DNA of 30,992 nt. Source: Saccoglossus kowalevskii (taxonomy: Eukaryota > Hemichordata > Enteropneusta > Harrimaniidae). The notes under the pieces were generated by a model that worked only from the letters and a program-made list of their open reading frames with translations, was not told the origin of the DNA and did no database searches. A program made the position numbers and the translations under genes. Shown here one piece after another: positions 11,801 through 23,967 of the stretch (its first letter is position 1; each line of letters begins with the position of its first letter). Location of the stretch: positions 470,340-501,331 of the forward strand of contig NW_003144288.1 in NCBI RefSeq assembly GCF_000003605.2, given 5' to 3'.

Positions 11801-14800
11801 AACGGAGAAGGAATACCAATCTTTAAGTTCTCTGTTCAACTTCATTGCAGTATATATATCACCCTTTTGATAAAAAATGAAATTTATTAGTTATATCACA
11901 TAATTGAACATACTTTGTTTGTACGTCCATTTATTTGTCCACCAATCTTATTACCCATATCCCAACCAACTGGTAATCCTTTCGTTAGGTTGACTTATAG
12001 ATATATACAGTTCATTAATTTGAAACGAATACATACCGTTGATTTGTTGATTGTGAACTCTTCTACGTGACTTGTAATGTGGAAATCGACAGTATCATCA
12101 TTACTGACTGATACTGTTAACACATATACAGGTGGGTTTTGTTCTTCTAAAACACGACCACGATACTCAGCTTGACTAAACTCAAGTCTGCCATTTGAAC
12201 CACCTCTCCACACAAACACATTGGTGCTTGCATAGAGAGAAGGTTCACCACCGTCGTGTGCAGTGACACATATCACAACACAACGGGAATCAAATTCAGG
12301 TTGAACACAGGTGATATCTGCAGCATCTTTAGCGAGGGTAATAACACCACTGTCGTCAACAGAGAAATCATCATTGTCGAGTGAGTAAACAAGCTCTGCA
12401 TTTGTAGTACTGTCATCATCCGTGGCCTTCACTATCACTAGTATGTCACTTTCAACCATGAGTTTATCAATAGTACATTCATATGTGCCTGCAAATACTG
12501 GTGGATTGTCATTGATATCAGTGACAGTGATTGTAACCAGAGTAGATGCTGTATGGGACGGTTCGCCATTATCCACTGCAAATACTAAAACAAGAAGGTA
12601 ATAAACATTGCCATATAAACTGGTGTAGTTTGAATATGAGCGGCTGTGTGTGGCTGTGTGTATATCTCTTACCATCGAACTTGTAAACTCTGCCACCAGT
12701 ATCTTCAAAATCAAGTGCAGCATGTGTGGTTAATTCACCTGAAATGATCATATAGAAGTGCTCGGTGAATGTAACTTGCTTTAACTATCTTGAAAAAAAC
12801 GGATAGTCTAGCCACAGCAGATTAGGAAATATCCAAAGCCCTTTCTTGGATGGTTCATCAAATTGGTTTACATTATACAGCATGTAATATCTCAGCAGCT
12901 AGATATACGATGGCACACAACCCCTTTTTGTTATATTTTCATTGTTGCATGTAGAGGAAACAGATATTGCACATTTACCAAAATAACATATAATGTGTAT
13001 TTACCTGTAACACTATTTATTGTGAAATCAGTTGTATTGGCCGTATATTTTACTTGACCATTCGACCCTGCATCTGAGTCGACAGCTGTTACCCTTAACA
13101 CACTTGTTCCAGTGGCGACACCTTCCTCTTGTTGAGCTCTATAAGCATTTTGCGTAAATGTAGGTTGGTTGTCATTGACATCGAGTAATTCAATGACCAT
13201 CTCAATGTAGGTTGTTAGAATAGGTACACCATGGTCACTCGCCGAAATTGTAATCACATATTTAGCCTTGTATTCACGGTCAAGTGTGTCTGCCACGCTC
13301 AACACACCATTGTTTCGGTTGATTTTGAAATAACCATCAGCACCAGAATGAATCGCAAAACTAATAATGGCATTATTGCCACTATCATTATCCGTGGCAT
13401 TAATAACGTCAATCTCGTATCCAGAGGGCGTGTTTTCCCAGATTACATAGTAATACTCATCCTTTGTAAACTGTGGATAGTTGTCATTCACGTCACGTAA
13501 TACAATAGTTAATGAAACACTGGAATTAAGACTCAGATCATCTACACCATCCCGATCAGACACTATCACTTCCAAATCATAACGATCTCGTTCTTCACGA
13601 TCTAAGTCTAAAACTGATTCATCATCAGTTGTTGTGATGACACCTGTTTTGTTATCTATTTTAAACTGTTCATGACCATCACCAGATAGAGTATAGATCG
13701 TTGAAGCATTGAATCCATAATCCATGTCTATTGACATTATTGGATAGGCCTGTGAAGATATAATTACTCCATTATTATGAATTGGTTAATCATATGATTT
13801 TCAATGTCAATTTTGACTCAGTGTTTGTCCATATGTTCGGAATCCCTACCAGAAGAACTTCTTCATTGCCTTGTGGCAAAGTATCGTCAAGCTGGTCATT
13901 TTCCTCAACCTGGCCATAATAATAATCACGTAGGAAATATGGAAAATTGTCATTTTCATCTGTCACAGTGATCTTGAGCTCCGCAACAATCTGAAATCGT
14001 AATTAAAATCAACCGATAAAGATTTTTGGGTGTGAAAAACATTGATATTTAACTGAGGTTGGCATGGGGTACACTTATATTTTCGTATGTGGCACATATA
14101 TGTAGTTGTTTGTACAGAATAAACAAACGCACTTTAATATACAGCATTCGCAACATATCCATTAGTACCATACTTACAGGATCGGCGAGACACACGGCTT
14201 CGTCGTCAATATATACCATAATTGAGTACTGATATAAAGATCTTTCTTCTCGGTTGAGCGGTTTTGCTGTGGCAACTTCGCCCTGGTGAAGAGTGAGCAC
14301 ATAATTTGATCGTTAAGAATTACTAACATTACTAACTCGAAACTTTCTTAAAATGTATCTTCCCGTAGCTGAAGTGTACTGTATCAAAGGCCAACTATTC
14401 ATGTTGTAAGAAATATGGTAAATTTGTCATTGTATAAAATATTGAACCATTGCTATGCCAGATAATAGTAAGTTTACAACATTAGTTATTGTTATGACTG
14501 TAGTAATGAATATATTTTGGCTGTAAAAGTCGCTCACATTAAGTAAAATTGCTTTATTCATAATCATACAACTTACTGTAGTTTCATCAATGCAAAAGTC
14601 AGTAACGTTAGATTCCACAAATCCATATTTAATATCATAAGAAGGAAATGCATCTGTAGTAACATTTACTACATAGGTTCCATGTGGTTGATTCTCGGAG
14701 ACGTTTTCATTGAGATATGTTCTATTGTTATTAATGCTATCTGATGTCAGTTTCACTCTAACTGTTGCGTTATTGCTTCCCAGACGCCCATATCCATCTA

Positions 14801-17800
14801 CTGCATATATATCTACATCTACAACATCATTAATGAAGATCACCCCAGCATCCAGCATTTCACTAATGACAAGTTTCTGGGCACTTCGCAAGTGATGGTT
14901 ATCCATCCAAAAATAGTTGCTAAGATAAAGTCCGTAGCTAATTTTGCCTCTTAATCCTGAATCTAAATCACTTGCATACACAGGTGAAATGAAAGTGTCA
15001 GCTGATGAGTATTCCAATATCTCTGTAATATATATTGTTTGTGAAAATATAGGAACGTTGTCATTGATGTCTAACACAGTTACGTGCACAGGAACGTATT
15101 TAACTGTGACAGTGTTATATTGGTTCTGAATAACAACAGTGAATGTTATGGTCTGATTCACTTCTCTGTCTATATCACCATCCGTGACAATATAACCATC
15201 ATCAGTCACGTCGAATACACTGTCAGCATAGTCTTCTAGTATTGAGTAAACTGGTTCTTCCATGTCGTACGCTTCTACTGAAACGTCACCCACAAACGTG
15301 TTTTGAGGAGAGTGTTCTTCCACTTCAAACTGATAAAAGTTACTTCCAAACCAGGTACCATTGTACTCACATACGGATTCTGTTCAAAGGTAAATCAGAT
15401 AGTATGTACACTTTAACTGAGAAATTTCTAATTTGAAATAGTTTTTTTAATGTTTAACCTAAAATCTCAGGTTCCATGTACTAAAAAATTACTTAAACCA
15501 ACTGGCATTAGCCTAACTTAATCCTATTGAAAAAATACATGCACTGTATTTTGGTTTGAAAAGACATTTTTACTGGGATACACATGTAATATGTCTATAT
15601 TAAATGAGCGATAGTGAAAAAATAAATTACCTTCTAACGGTACTTTAGTTATCGTGACATTGATGGTACAGCTACTGTTATAACTCGTCACCCCATGGTC
15701 CATAGCAACCACCAAAAACTGCAGAGAATCATCAATATCTAGCAATCCATTCTCCATCAATTCATCGTAGTTCACCAATCCATTCACACTGACCACTCCT
15801 TTATAGTCAACCCTGAACAAGTCTGTGGTATTCTCTGTTATGTGGTATGACATCTCACCATTACTGCTACTATCGTTGTCATAGGCATGGGTGACGACGA
15901 TAGGGTATCCTTGAGGCATGCCATCTAGTGCATACGATTTGTATGTTTCCTGACTGAAGATCGGCGCATTGTCATTAACATCCAATACCATCACTCGTAT
16001 TAATGCTGTAGACGTGAGTGGTGACAGACCATTGTCCTCGGCGTAGACTAAAAATAATTATTTAGAGATTATTATATTATTTGTGATTCAGATGAAAGTG
16101 TTCCTATATGTCTGTTAGAGTGGAAATCCACAGTAAAAGAGAATAAACAACCTCCATGAACCAATATTATTCGCGGGGGGGCATACGATCATGTCTAGTT
16201 GTGGTTACTGCGCAATCTGATATAATATTATTTTTAAAAACATAAATTTACATGTTTTGTTGGATGATTATTAGAAAATACATTTATCCCGATATACTAT
16301 AGTCGGATTGACCCCCACAATATTCCAGACCCAAATTAACTTAATATTATACATTTATTTGATGGTTGGCAAATACCATTTCTAAGTGTTTCGGTTGATT
16401 TGATGCATTTGAAAGAGGACTATACATACAGTAGGCGTTCGAAGTCAACGATTCATGGCAATCAAACATTATATAGATTTATTTCACTGATTGATATTAC
16501 CTTCAAATTCATGTTGTCTATCAACAAGAACTTCATAATCAAATGTTCGGGCGGTTAAGATAACCCCTGTGGATACAGAAATGGAGTAAGCTTAAAAGTT
16601 CTTAATACAATTCAGGTAAATAGAATGAGCGTCGGATATTTTCTTTTTATTGATATATTACCTGTTGATTCTTGAATAGTAAAATCGGTGGAATTCAGAC
16701 GATAACGTACAACGCCATTATCTTCTTCATCTGGGTCGGTTGCTTTAACTCTCAATACGAACACTCCTATCGACGCTTTTTCTGTCACGTTTGCTAGGTA
16801 TAACTCGCTATCAAACACAGGAGCATTGTCATTGACGTCTAAAATTTTAATTCGTACTTTGGCAGTGTCACAAAGGATATCTTCGCCGCCATCTACAACT
16901 AAGACTGTTAAAGTGGAATTATGGGTTATCTCACGGTTGAGTGGACTTAACACAGATATCGTGCCATTTATTGGGTCCACACCAAAGCTCCCATCTCCAT
17001 CAATAACAAAATAACTCAGTCGTGAGTTTATACCGATGTCATCGTCATACGCACTCACATAAGATACAGAGTATCCAACATGTCTATCTTCACTTACTGA
17101 GAAGTAATAGTAGCTTTCATCAAATATTGGTGCATTGTCATTGACGTCGTTGATTGTTATAATAATAGGAACAATAGAACTAAGACTTTCATTTAAGCCA
17201 TTTCTATCTGACGCAGTAACAACAAGTTGATAGACGTCTTTATCCTCACGGTCAAGATTGAGTACAATCTCGTTGTCTGTTGTCGTAATTATACCAGTAA
17301 TGCTGTCTATCTGGAATTGGTTGCTATCTTCACCAGTGATTGTGTAAACTATAGATGCATTGAGGCCTGCGTCAGAATCAGTAGCATCGATACAAGGAAT
17401 CTGAAATGCACCATTTAAAAATAAATTGAATTAAATGTAATATTTAATTTGTTGACATAGACAGGACACAATTGATTATCTCAAGGAGCCATCAATCAAT
17501 CATATTATATACTGTTGGTCCAATATATTGAAATACTGAACTACAATGATTGATTCAATGTGGTTCGTCGTGCAAGCTGGTTTCAGGGTTATAAAGAGAT
17601 GGATTTTTCACATCATTAAAAGACATCAGCGATTTAATAAATACCAGTTCTCTGCAAGAATGATTGATACATCCACCGAGCTAGCAGATTTAAAATTAAT
17701 TAGATTGATTGATTGATTGATTGATTGACTAATGAATTGATTAGCTTCACTACCCATACTCCAGATCAATACTACTCAGGCAGAGAAACTGTAATAATAT

Positions 17801-20800
17801 GCATCTTACCATGGTTACAGTTGTCCCAGTTGCCGAGTTCTCATCAATGTCACCGTAATAGACAGGTTCGGTGAAGCTTGGCGCATTGTCGTTGACGTCA
17901 ACCACTTGTATTTTGATGGAGGCCGATGATGTTAGAGTAGGTTTGCCTCGGTCAGTGGCAAGTACTGTAAAGGAAATTGCACGTATTGCAGATGTGAACA
18001 CATGGTGACTGACTAAACCTTGTAAATGGTTTGGAACCGAAATATAAATGATTGTGAAACGGATGAACAACAAATGAAACGACAAACTGGCTAAAGATTA
18101 CAGTTCCGGTTACAGTGAAAGAAGAGCTCGTCAAAAGCATATACCCGCTGACACTAATACCAATTATGAATCAAATACGAACATGTATCATACATATTAT
18201 ATACGTATGGTAGGCCACGCTGAACAGTAATACTATACTATTTGGCTTACGCCCACAAACAGCTTTGATCCTGTATGACCCATGAACTGTGAGCGGTGGC
18301 CAATCACAGACACTCAACAAGTGCAGATTTCAAACATGGCAAGTAAAGGTGATAATTCCACACGTCTTTCGGTTTTTATACAACTCCCACCAGGTGCTTG
18401 ATAATTTTAATATATCTACCATATCAAAGTAAATATATGCTTACAACACTAATTTCTCTATTAAAAGGCTAACTACTAAGGTGCATTATTAGTGTAAAAA
18501 ATCACCTCACAATTCAAACTCGAATGATATTGCTTACTTTGTCGCATTTCAAATACATTATCATAATGACGAACACACAACTAATTAATAATTCAACTAA
18601 TCGAATAACTATGTTCATTTCATAATTGCAGTACACTTGTACAAATAGTTTGTTGGTAATAAAGGCAACGCACAACAGAGTCTTCGGGGAGCATAAATAC
18701 CAATACAACGCAATTCGCTTGTACATTATAGCATGGGCATCTACCTTTAAATTCGTATCTCCGATTATTGACGTCATCAAAGTCTAGCCTTCGGTTGGTT
18801 AATATATCTCCTGCAAATTAAATGTACATTGTTACACACTTTGGCCAAATAGAACAGTCACAGCATTCAGTAAACACTGATTATTCACGCTGCCCAACAG
18901 TCGGAATAATTGCGACGAAACAATTGGTATTTTTTTATGAGACTAACATTAAACAGGTTAATAACTCGACGATTACAGAATTCACAAAGTTTAATTAGTT
19001 TGTTCATTCATTAATTTTTCAATGTGATTTCACCATCAACTATATTGACTACTTTTAAATATATACAAAAAAGGTGTCTTGATGGTGATTAGAAGAATTA
19101 CAAATAAACGAAACATTGGATGGGACATTGTTATGCTTTAGATTAACAAACCCACAGTACACACGGACGGCGTCAGAGTTAGCGCGAATACAACTGTTTG
19201 ATAATTTTGAAATATTCGTTTAATATGTTACAAAACATTGTGAAAAAATGCATATCGTTAATAAGGTACGCCCTGTGGTGGCGTACCTTTTAAGAACTCC
19301 GGTGAATCAATGGTACTCGACCTTTGATTGGGCCTTCATATACACGGTGCACAACCGTTTGGACCAGGTAACATTTCCGTCCAAGGTTTGTTAAAATACT
19401 CCCATCATACATTCGATAAAAATCGATCAATTCTAACTAGGAACGTGTGTAATTTTAAAGTAACATCATGTATATGGTATTTTCACACGTGTAACGCCAT
19501 ATTGGACACGTGACTCCGCATATAGTTTTATCCATCTTTATACGTAGCGTCACTGACTCGTCATAACGCCACACTCATTAGGAATACCGTAGCTTGAGTG
19601 TGTGTACGATGAAGTCTGTTTAGCTTGGTAATTCACTACTTTTTTGCGATCTCAATCTGCCTTCCAGGCAGTGATGTATTTATAACAATCCTCGTCTCCA
19701 CTGTTGATTTTAATCGCAAAGACACCAGTACGATAATAAGATGTGCAATTTGAAATATTTTTAGTGAAGTTCTGCGCGGGCAGTTGGTACACATACTGGC
19801 TAACTATGTACACAGCAAGGACGGAACAAACACAGTCAGCTGGCGCAAGCGTGATAATAAAATGAATGCGCTATTTACTATGTGGGGGCCGCCATCTTGA
19901 ATGCGGCATAAAACTAAATGAGAGACTTATCACTTGTGCGCCAGCTGACTGTGGGCACAAATCACCTGTGNNNNNNNNNNNNNNNNNNNNNNNNNNNNNN
20001 NNNNNNNNNNNNNNNNNNNNNNNNNNNNNNNNNNNNNNNNNNNNNNNNNNNNNNNNNNNNNNNNNNNNNNNNNNNNNNNNNNNNNNNNNNNNNNNNNNNN
20101 NNNNNNNNNNNNNNNNNNNNNNNNNNNNNNNNNNNNNNNNNNNNNNNNNNNNNNNNNNNNNNNNNNNNNNNNNNNNNNNNNNNNNNNNNNNNNNNNNNNN
20201 NNNNNNNNNNNNNNNNNNNNNNNNNNNNNNNNNNNNNNNNNNNNNNNNNNNNNNNNNNNNNNNNNNNNNNNNNNNNNNNNNNNNNNNNNNNNNNNNNNNN
20301 NNNNNNNNNNNNNNNNNNNNNNNNNNNNNNNNNNNNNNNNNNNNNNNNNNNNNNNNNNTTATAGTATACGATCCCGTGGTATCGCGATCGAGGTGACTCA
20401 ACACGAATACTGCACCACTCACGGGATCTACTGAGAATTTACCGTCACTTCCGCCGACTAGAAAATATGTCAACCGAGAATTGATTCCGGTGTCCATATC
20501 TTGGGCTACGACCAACCCTACAGTGGTTCCGACAGTTGCGTCTTCACTCACATTGAAGTGGTAAACCGCCTCTTCAAATAATGGAGCGTTGTCATTAACA
20601 TCATTCACAGTAATGTTTATTGGGACCGTGGAATTGTGGGTACCATCGTGTGCGGTGACGACCAAGTGATACAGACTTATTTTTTCACGATCCAAAATTG
20701 GAGTTACGTCATCACCAGTCGTGGTAATTATACCCGTGTTGGCATCAATATGGAATTGATCACTGTCATTTCCGGTGAGCGTATATAACACATCGGCGTT

Positions 20801-23800
20801 GCGCCCAGCGTCAGCGTCAGTAGTTTCAATATAACGTTTCTGAGAATAGATATTCAATACACCTGTTCAATAAATAGCGCCATCTAGCCTACATTACTTC
20901 ACAGAAGCGGTTGGTCAATAGAACTTAGGATACAATTATACATACCATGATTACCGTAGTTCCGGTTTCTGCGTTCTCATCAACGTTACCGTAATATACA
21001 GGTTCAGTGAAAATGGGAGCGTTGTCATTGATATCAACCAACTGTATTTTGATGGAAGCCGTCGACGTCAGTCCGGGCTCACCTTGGTCAACGGCGAGTG
21101 CTGCAAGGAATAACGCAGATTGTTAACATAGGCCATTGAAACTTATGGGAATTATCAACAAGGTATGAGGTCATATATTTAAATTACCAAAAAATGCGTA
21201 TCTTCGGCTATCATCCTCTTCGAAATCCAATCGTACATCAGTTGATATCTCCCCTAAAAAAATAATACGTGATCTTTATAATTTTATAAAATAATTGTTT
21301 TTTTGTGTGTACAGTTAAGAGTTTTTGTGTCACACAAGTATACACACATACACACGCGCACGCACGCACGCGCACACACGCACGCGCTCGGGGCGCACGT
21401 ATGCCCACATAACAACTACACGTGTGCCTAAAATTCGAAACTGCTTGAAATGTGTTCTACGCTACATCGTTTTTTTATACATTATATAAACAACATTGGA
21501 ATACTTACCTGTTGTCTGGTTTATTACGAAGTCTGTGGTAGTCAGACTGAACAACACATCGCCATTACTGCCAGCATCCGGGTCTGTAGCTGTTACTGTG
21601 AATAAATATGTCCCGGATGTTAGTTCTTCTTCCACCTCAACTAGATAATTATCGCTGTCAAACATTGGAGAATTGTCATTGACGTCAAGTAGGTGTATTT
21701 CCACTTTAGTAAAGTCTCGTAGTATGTCAATGCCACTGTCTGAAACGGACATATTCAGCACGTATCTGGCAGTTTCCTCGCGATCCAGTTGACTCAGAAT
21801 AAAAATTGCGCCACTCTCGGAGTTAACATCGAATTTACCTTCGCCTCCGCTAACTACAGTATACGTTAGTCGTGAGTTAATGCCGATGTCGACGTCTTCT
21901 GCTATGGCATGGCCAATAATGTTTCCCACGTCAGTGTCTTCCATTACAGTAAAGTTGAAAAAAGTATTCTGGAACATTGGGCTATTGTCATTGACGTCAT
22001 TGACCAAAATAGTTATTGGGGCGCTTGAACTCCGACTTCCGTTCTGTGCGTCTCTATCATAGGCAGTGACTACAAGCTGATATGAGCTAACGTTTTCACG
22101 GTCAAGATCAGTGTCATTTGCAGTCGACGTAATAATCCCAGTTTTGTTGTCTATCTGGAACTGATCGCTTCCTTCTCCCGTGAGTGTGTAAACAACCGCC
22201 GCGTTCAGTCCAATGTCGGCATCAATGGTTTCAATGTAGCGATTCTGAATATAAATATGAATTATTAATGAGCTTTCAAGTGACGAACAGCCAAACTGTC
22301 AAACGCACGGACAACTGTTTTTACAATACGGGAACTTTTGATATTACTTACGATAACAACTGTCGTACCAGAGACAGAATTCTCATCAATATATCCAAAA
22401 TAATCATTTTCTGTGAAAACGGGTGCATTGTCATTGCTGTCTAGAATCTGGACTCTGACCACCGATGTTGATGACAGGTTTCCACAATCAGTAGCAGTCA
22501 CTAGAATGTTATATTCACATTAAACAATAACATATTATTCAATTAAAAAACAGAATTAGGCAAGTGTTATTCGATGTGGCGAATGACAGTGTCATTACAT
22601 TCTAATTATGTGATTATGACCGACAACCACGCTTAGCTACCTGTGTGTCTTGAGTCCTGTACATATTCGTCTTATTGACATGCCGTTATGTGTAATGTCG
22701 TTTTGTTGCTTATATCTTGTGTTGTGTTTTTAAATTAGAATCCGAATTTTGAATCATGAATCGTACTAATAACTGTTTCTAACTGTACCTGCAAACTCGA
22801 AGGATCGCGCGTTGGCGTCCTCAAAGTCAAAGTCCTGACTGGCAGTAGTGACGTCACCTGTCAGTAGGCGTAACACAAATACATAGATGAGAGATTTGCA
22901 AAAAGTTGAATCCTGCTGCTCGAATATTCGCGAATATATATTTGTAAATGCCCGTAATGGATGCACATTGAAGAACAGGTCTTATTCATCACACTTAAAG
23001 CGGGAGAGTCGTCACCTGCACATGCGTCAGATGGCCATAGCGTTTCATTGTTTACAAACAAGCGTCTGCCCACGAGCCCAAGTTTACGTTTTTAGCGTGT
23101 GTTGTAATCGTCGCTTGGAACTCAATTCCCGCGCGTGCGCAGGTGACGACCCTCCCACTTAAACAGACTTACCTGTAACTGTGTCTATAACAAAATCAGT
23201 GCTATTAATTGAATAGATGACGTCAGCATTGGTTTCCTCATCATCATCTGTCGCCCTCACTGTCAGCACGTAACTATCCAATGGCGCGGATTCCTCGATA
23301 CTTCCTATATATAAGTCAAAACTAAATACTGGACTATTATCGTTAATATCTAGTATATCTATAGTGACTACGGTGTAAGATTCTAATACTGGATTTCCAG
23401 TGTCATAAGCTGAAATGTTTATGACGTATGATGATATAGATTCACGATCTAATATCCCAGTAACGAATAAATCACCAGAATATTTGTCAATGTCAAAATC
23501 ACCATGGCTACCACCCATCGTAGAATATAATACACGACCGTTCAGCCCTATGTCATAATCCTCGGCTATTAGCGTGCCTATGACGTAATTAACAGGTGTA
23601 TCTTCTGCAAGTTCAAATTCATATAATGTCTCATTAAATTCTGGTGTGTTATCATTGACGTCACTGATATAGATAACAATAGATATGGTAGTATTGAGGT
23701 TGTCAACATCACCGCCCATATCAGCTGCTGTAACCGTGAGTTCGTATGTATCTCTCACTTCGCGGTCCAAATTAAGCGCAGTGTTATTATCGACTGTTTT

Positions 23801-23919
23801 GATGATGCCAGTTAATTCATCGATTTGGAAATGGTAACTCCCATCGCCTGACAGTGAATAGACTATTGCAGAGTTGTCATTGATGTCAGCATCAGTCGCT
23901 TCAATGAGTGGTACCTAGG

Positions 23920-23967
<48 letters not shown>

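Larger units (their letters stand above)
18811..19970 (-). other. Intron 12 (3' part, up to the gap)
   Basis: More than 1.1 kb between exon 12 and exon 13, the longest intron of the gene. It holds a perfect 10-bp-stem hairpin at 19263-19289 and a hAT-like MITE at 19831-19953. The rest shows no coding signal. Confidence 0.65.

Noticed and set aside
13231..13500. Plus-strand open frames overlapping cadherin exons (also 9728-9937, 10208-10426, 14710-14895, 16826-17014)
   Set aside because: Shadows of the minus-strand coding exons; they cross exon boundaries and show no motifs.
18514..18780. An 88-codon minus-strand frame next to exon 13
   Set aside because: The exon 13 boundaries and phase agree with its four paralogues. 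This frame is a different one and reads into intron 13.
19866..20396. Open frames on both strands running through the N block
   Set aside because: The N run has no stops by construction. Only the minus-strand part from 20359 upward has cadherin sequence; the part below the gap lies in the MITE and intron.
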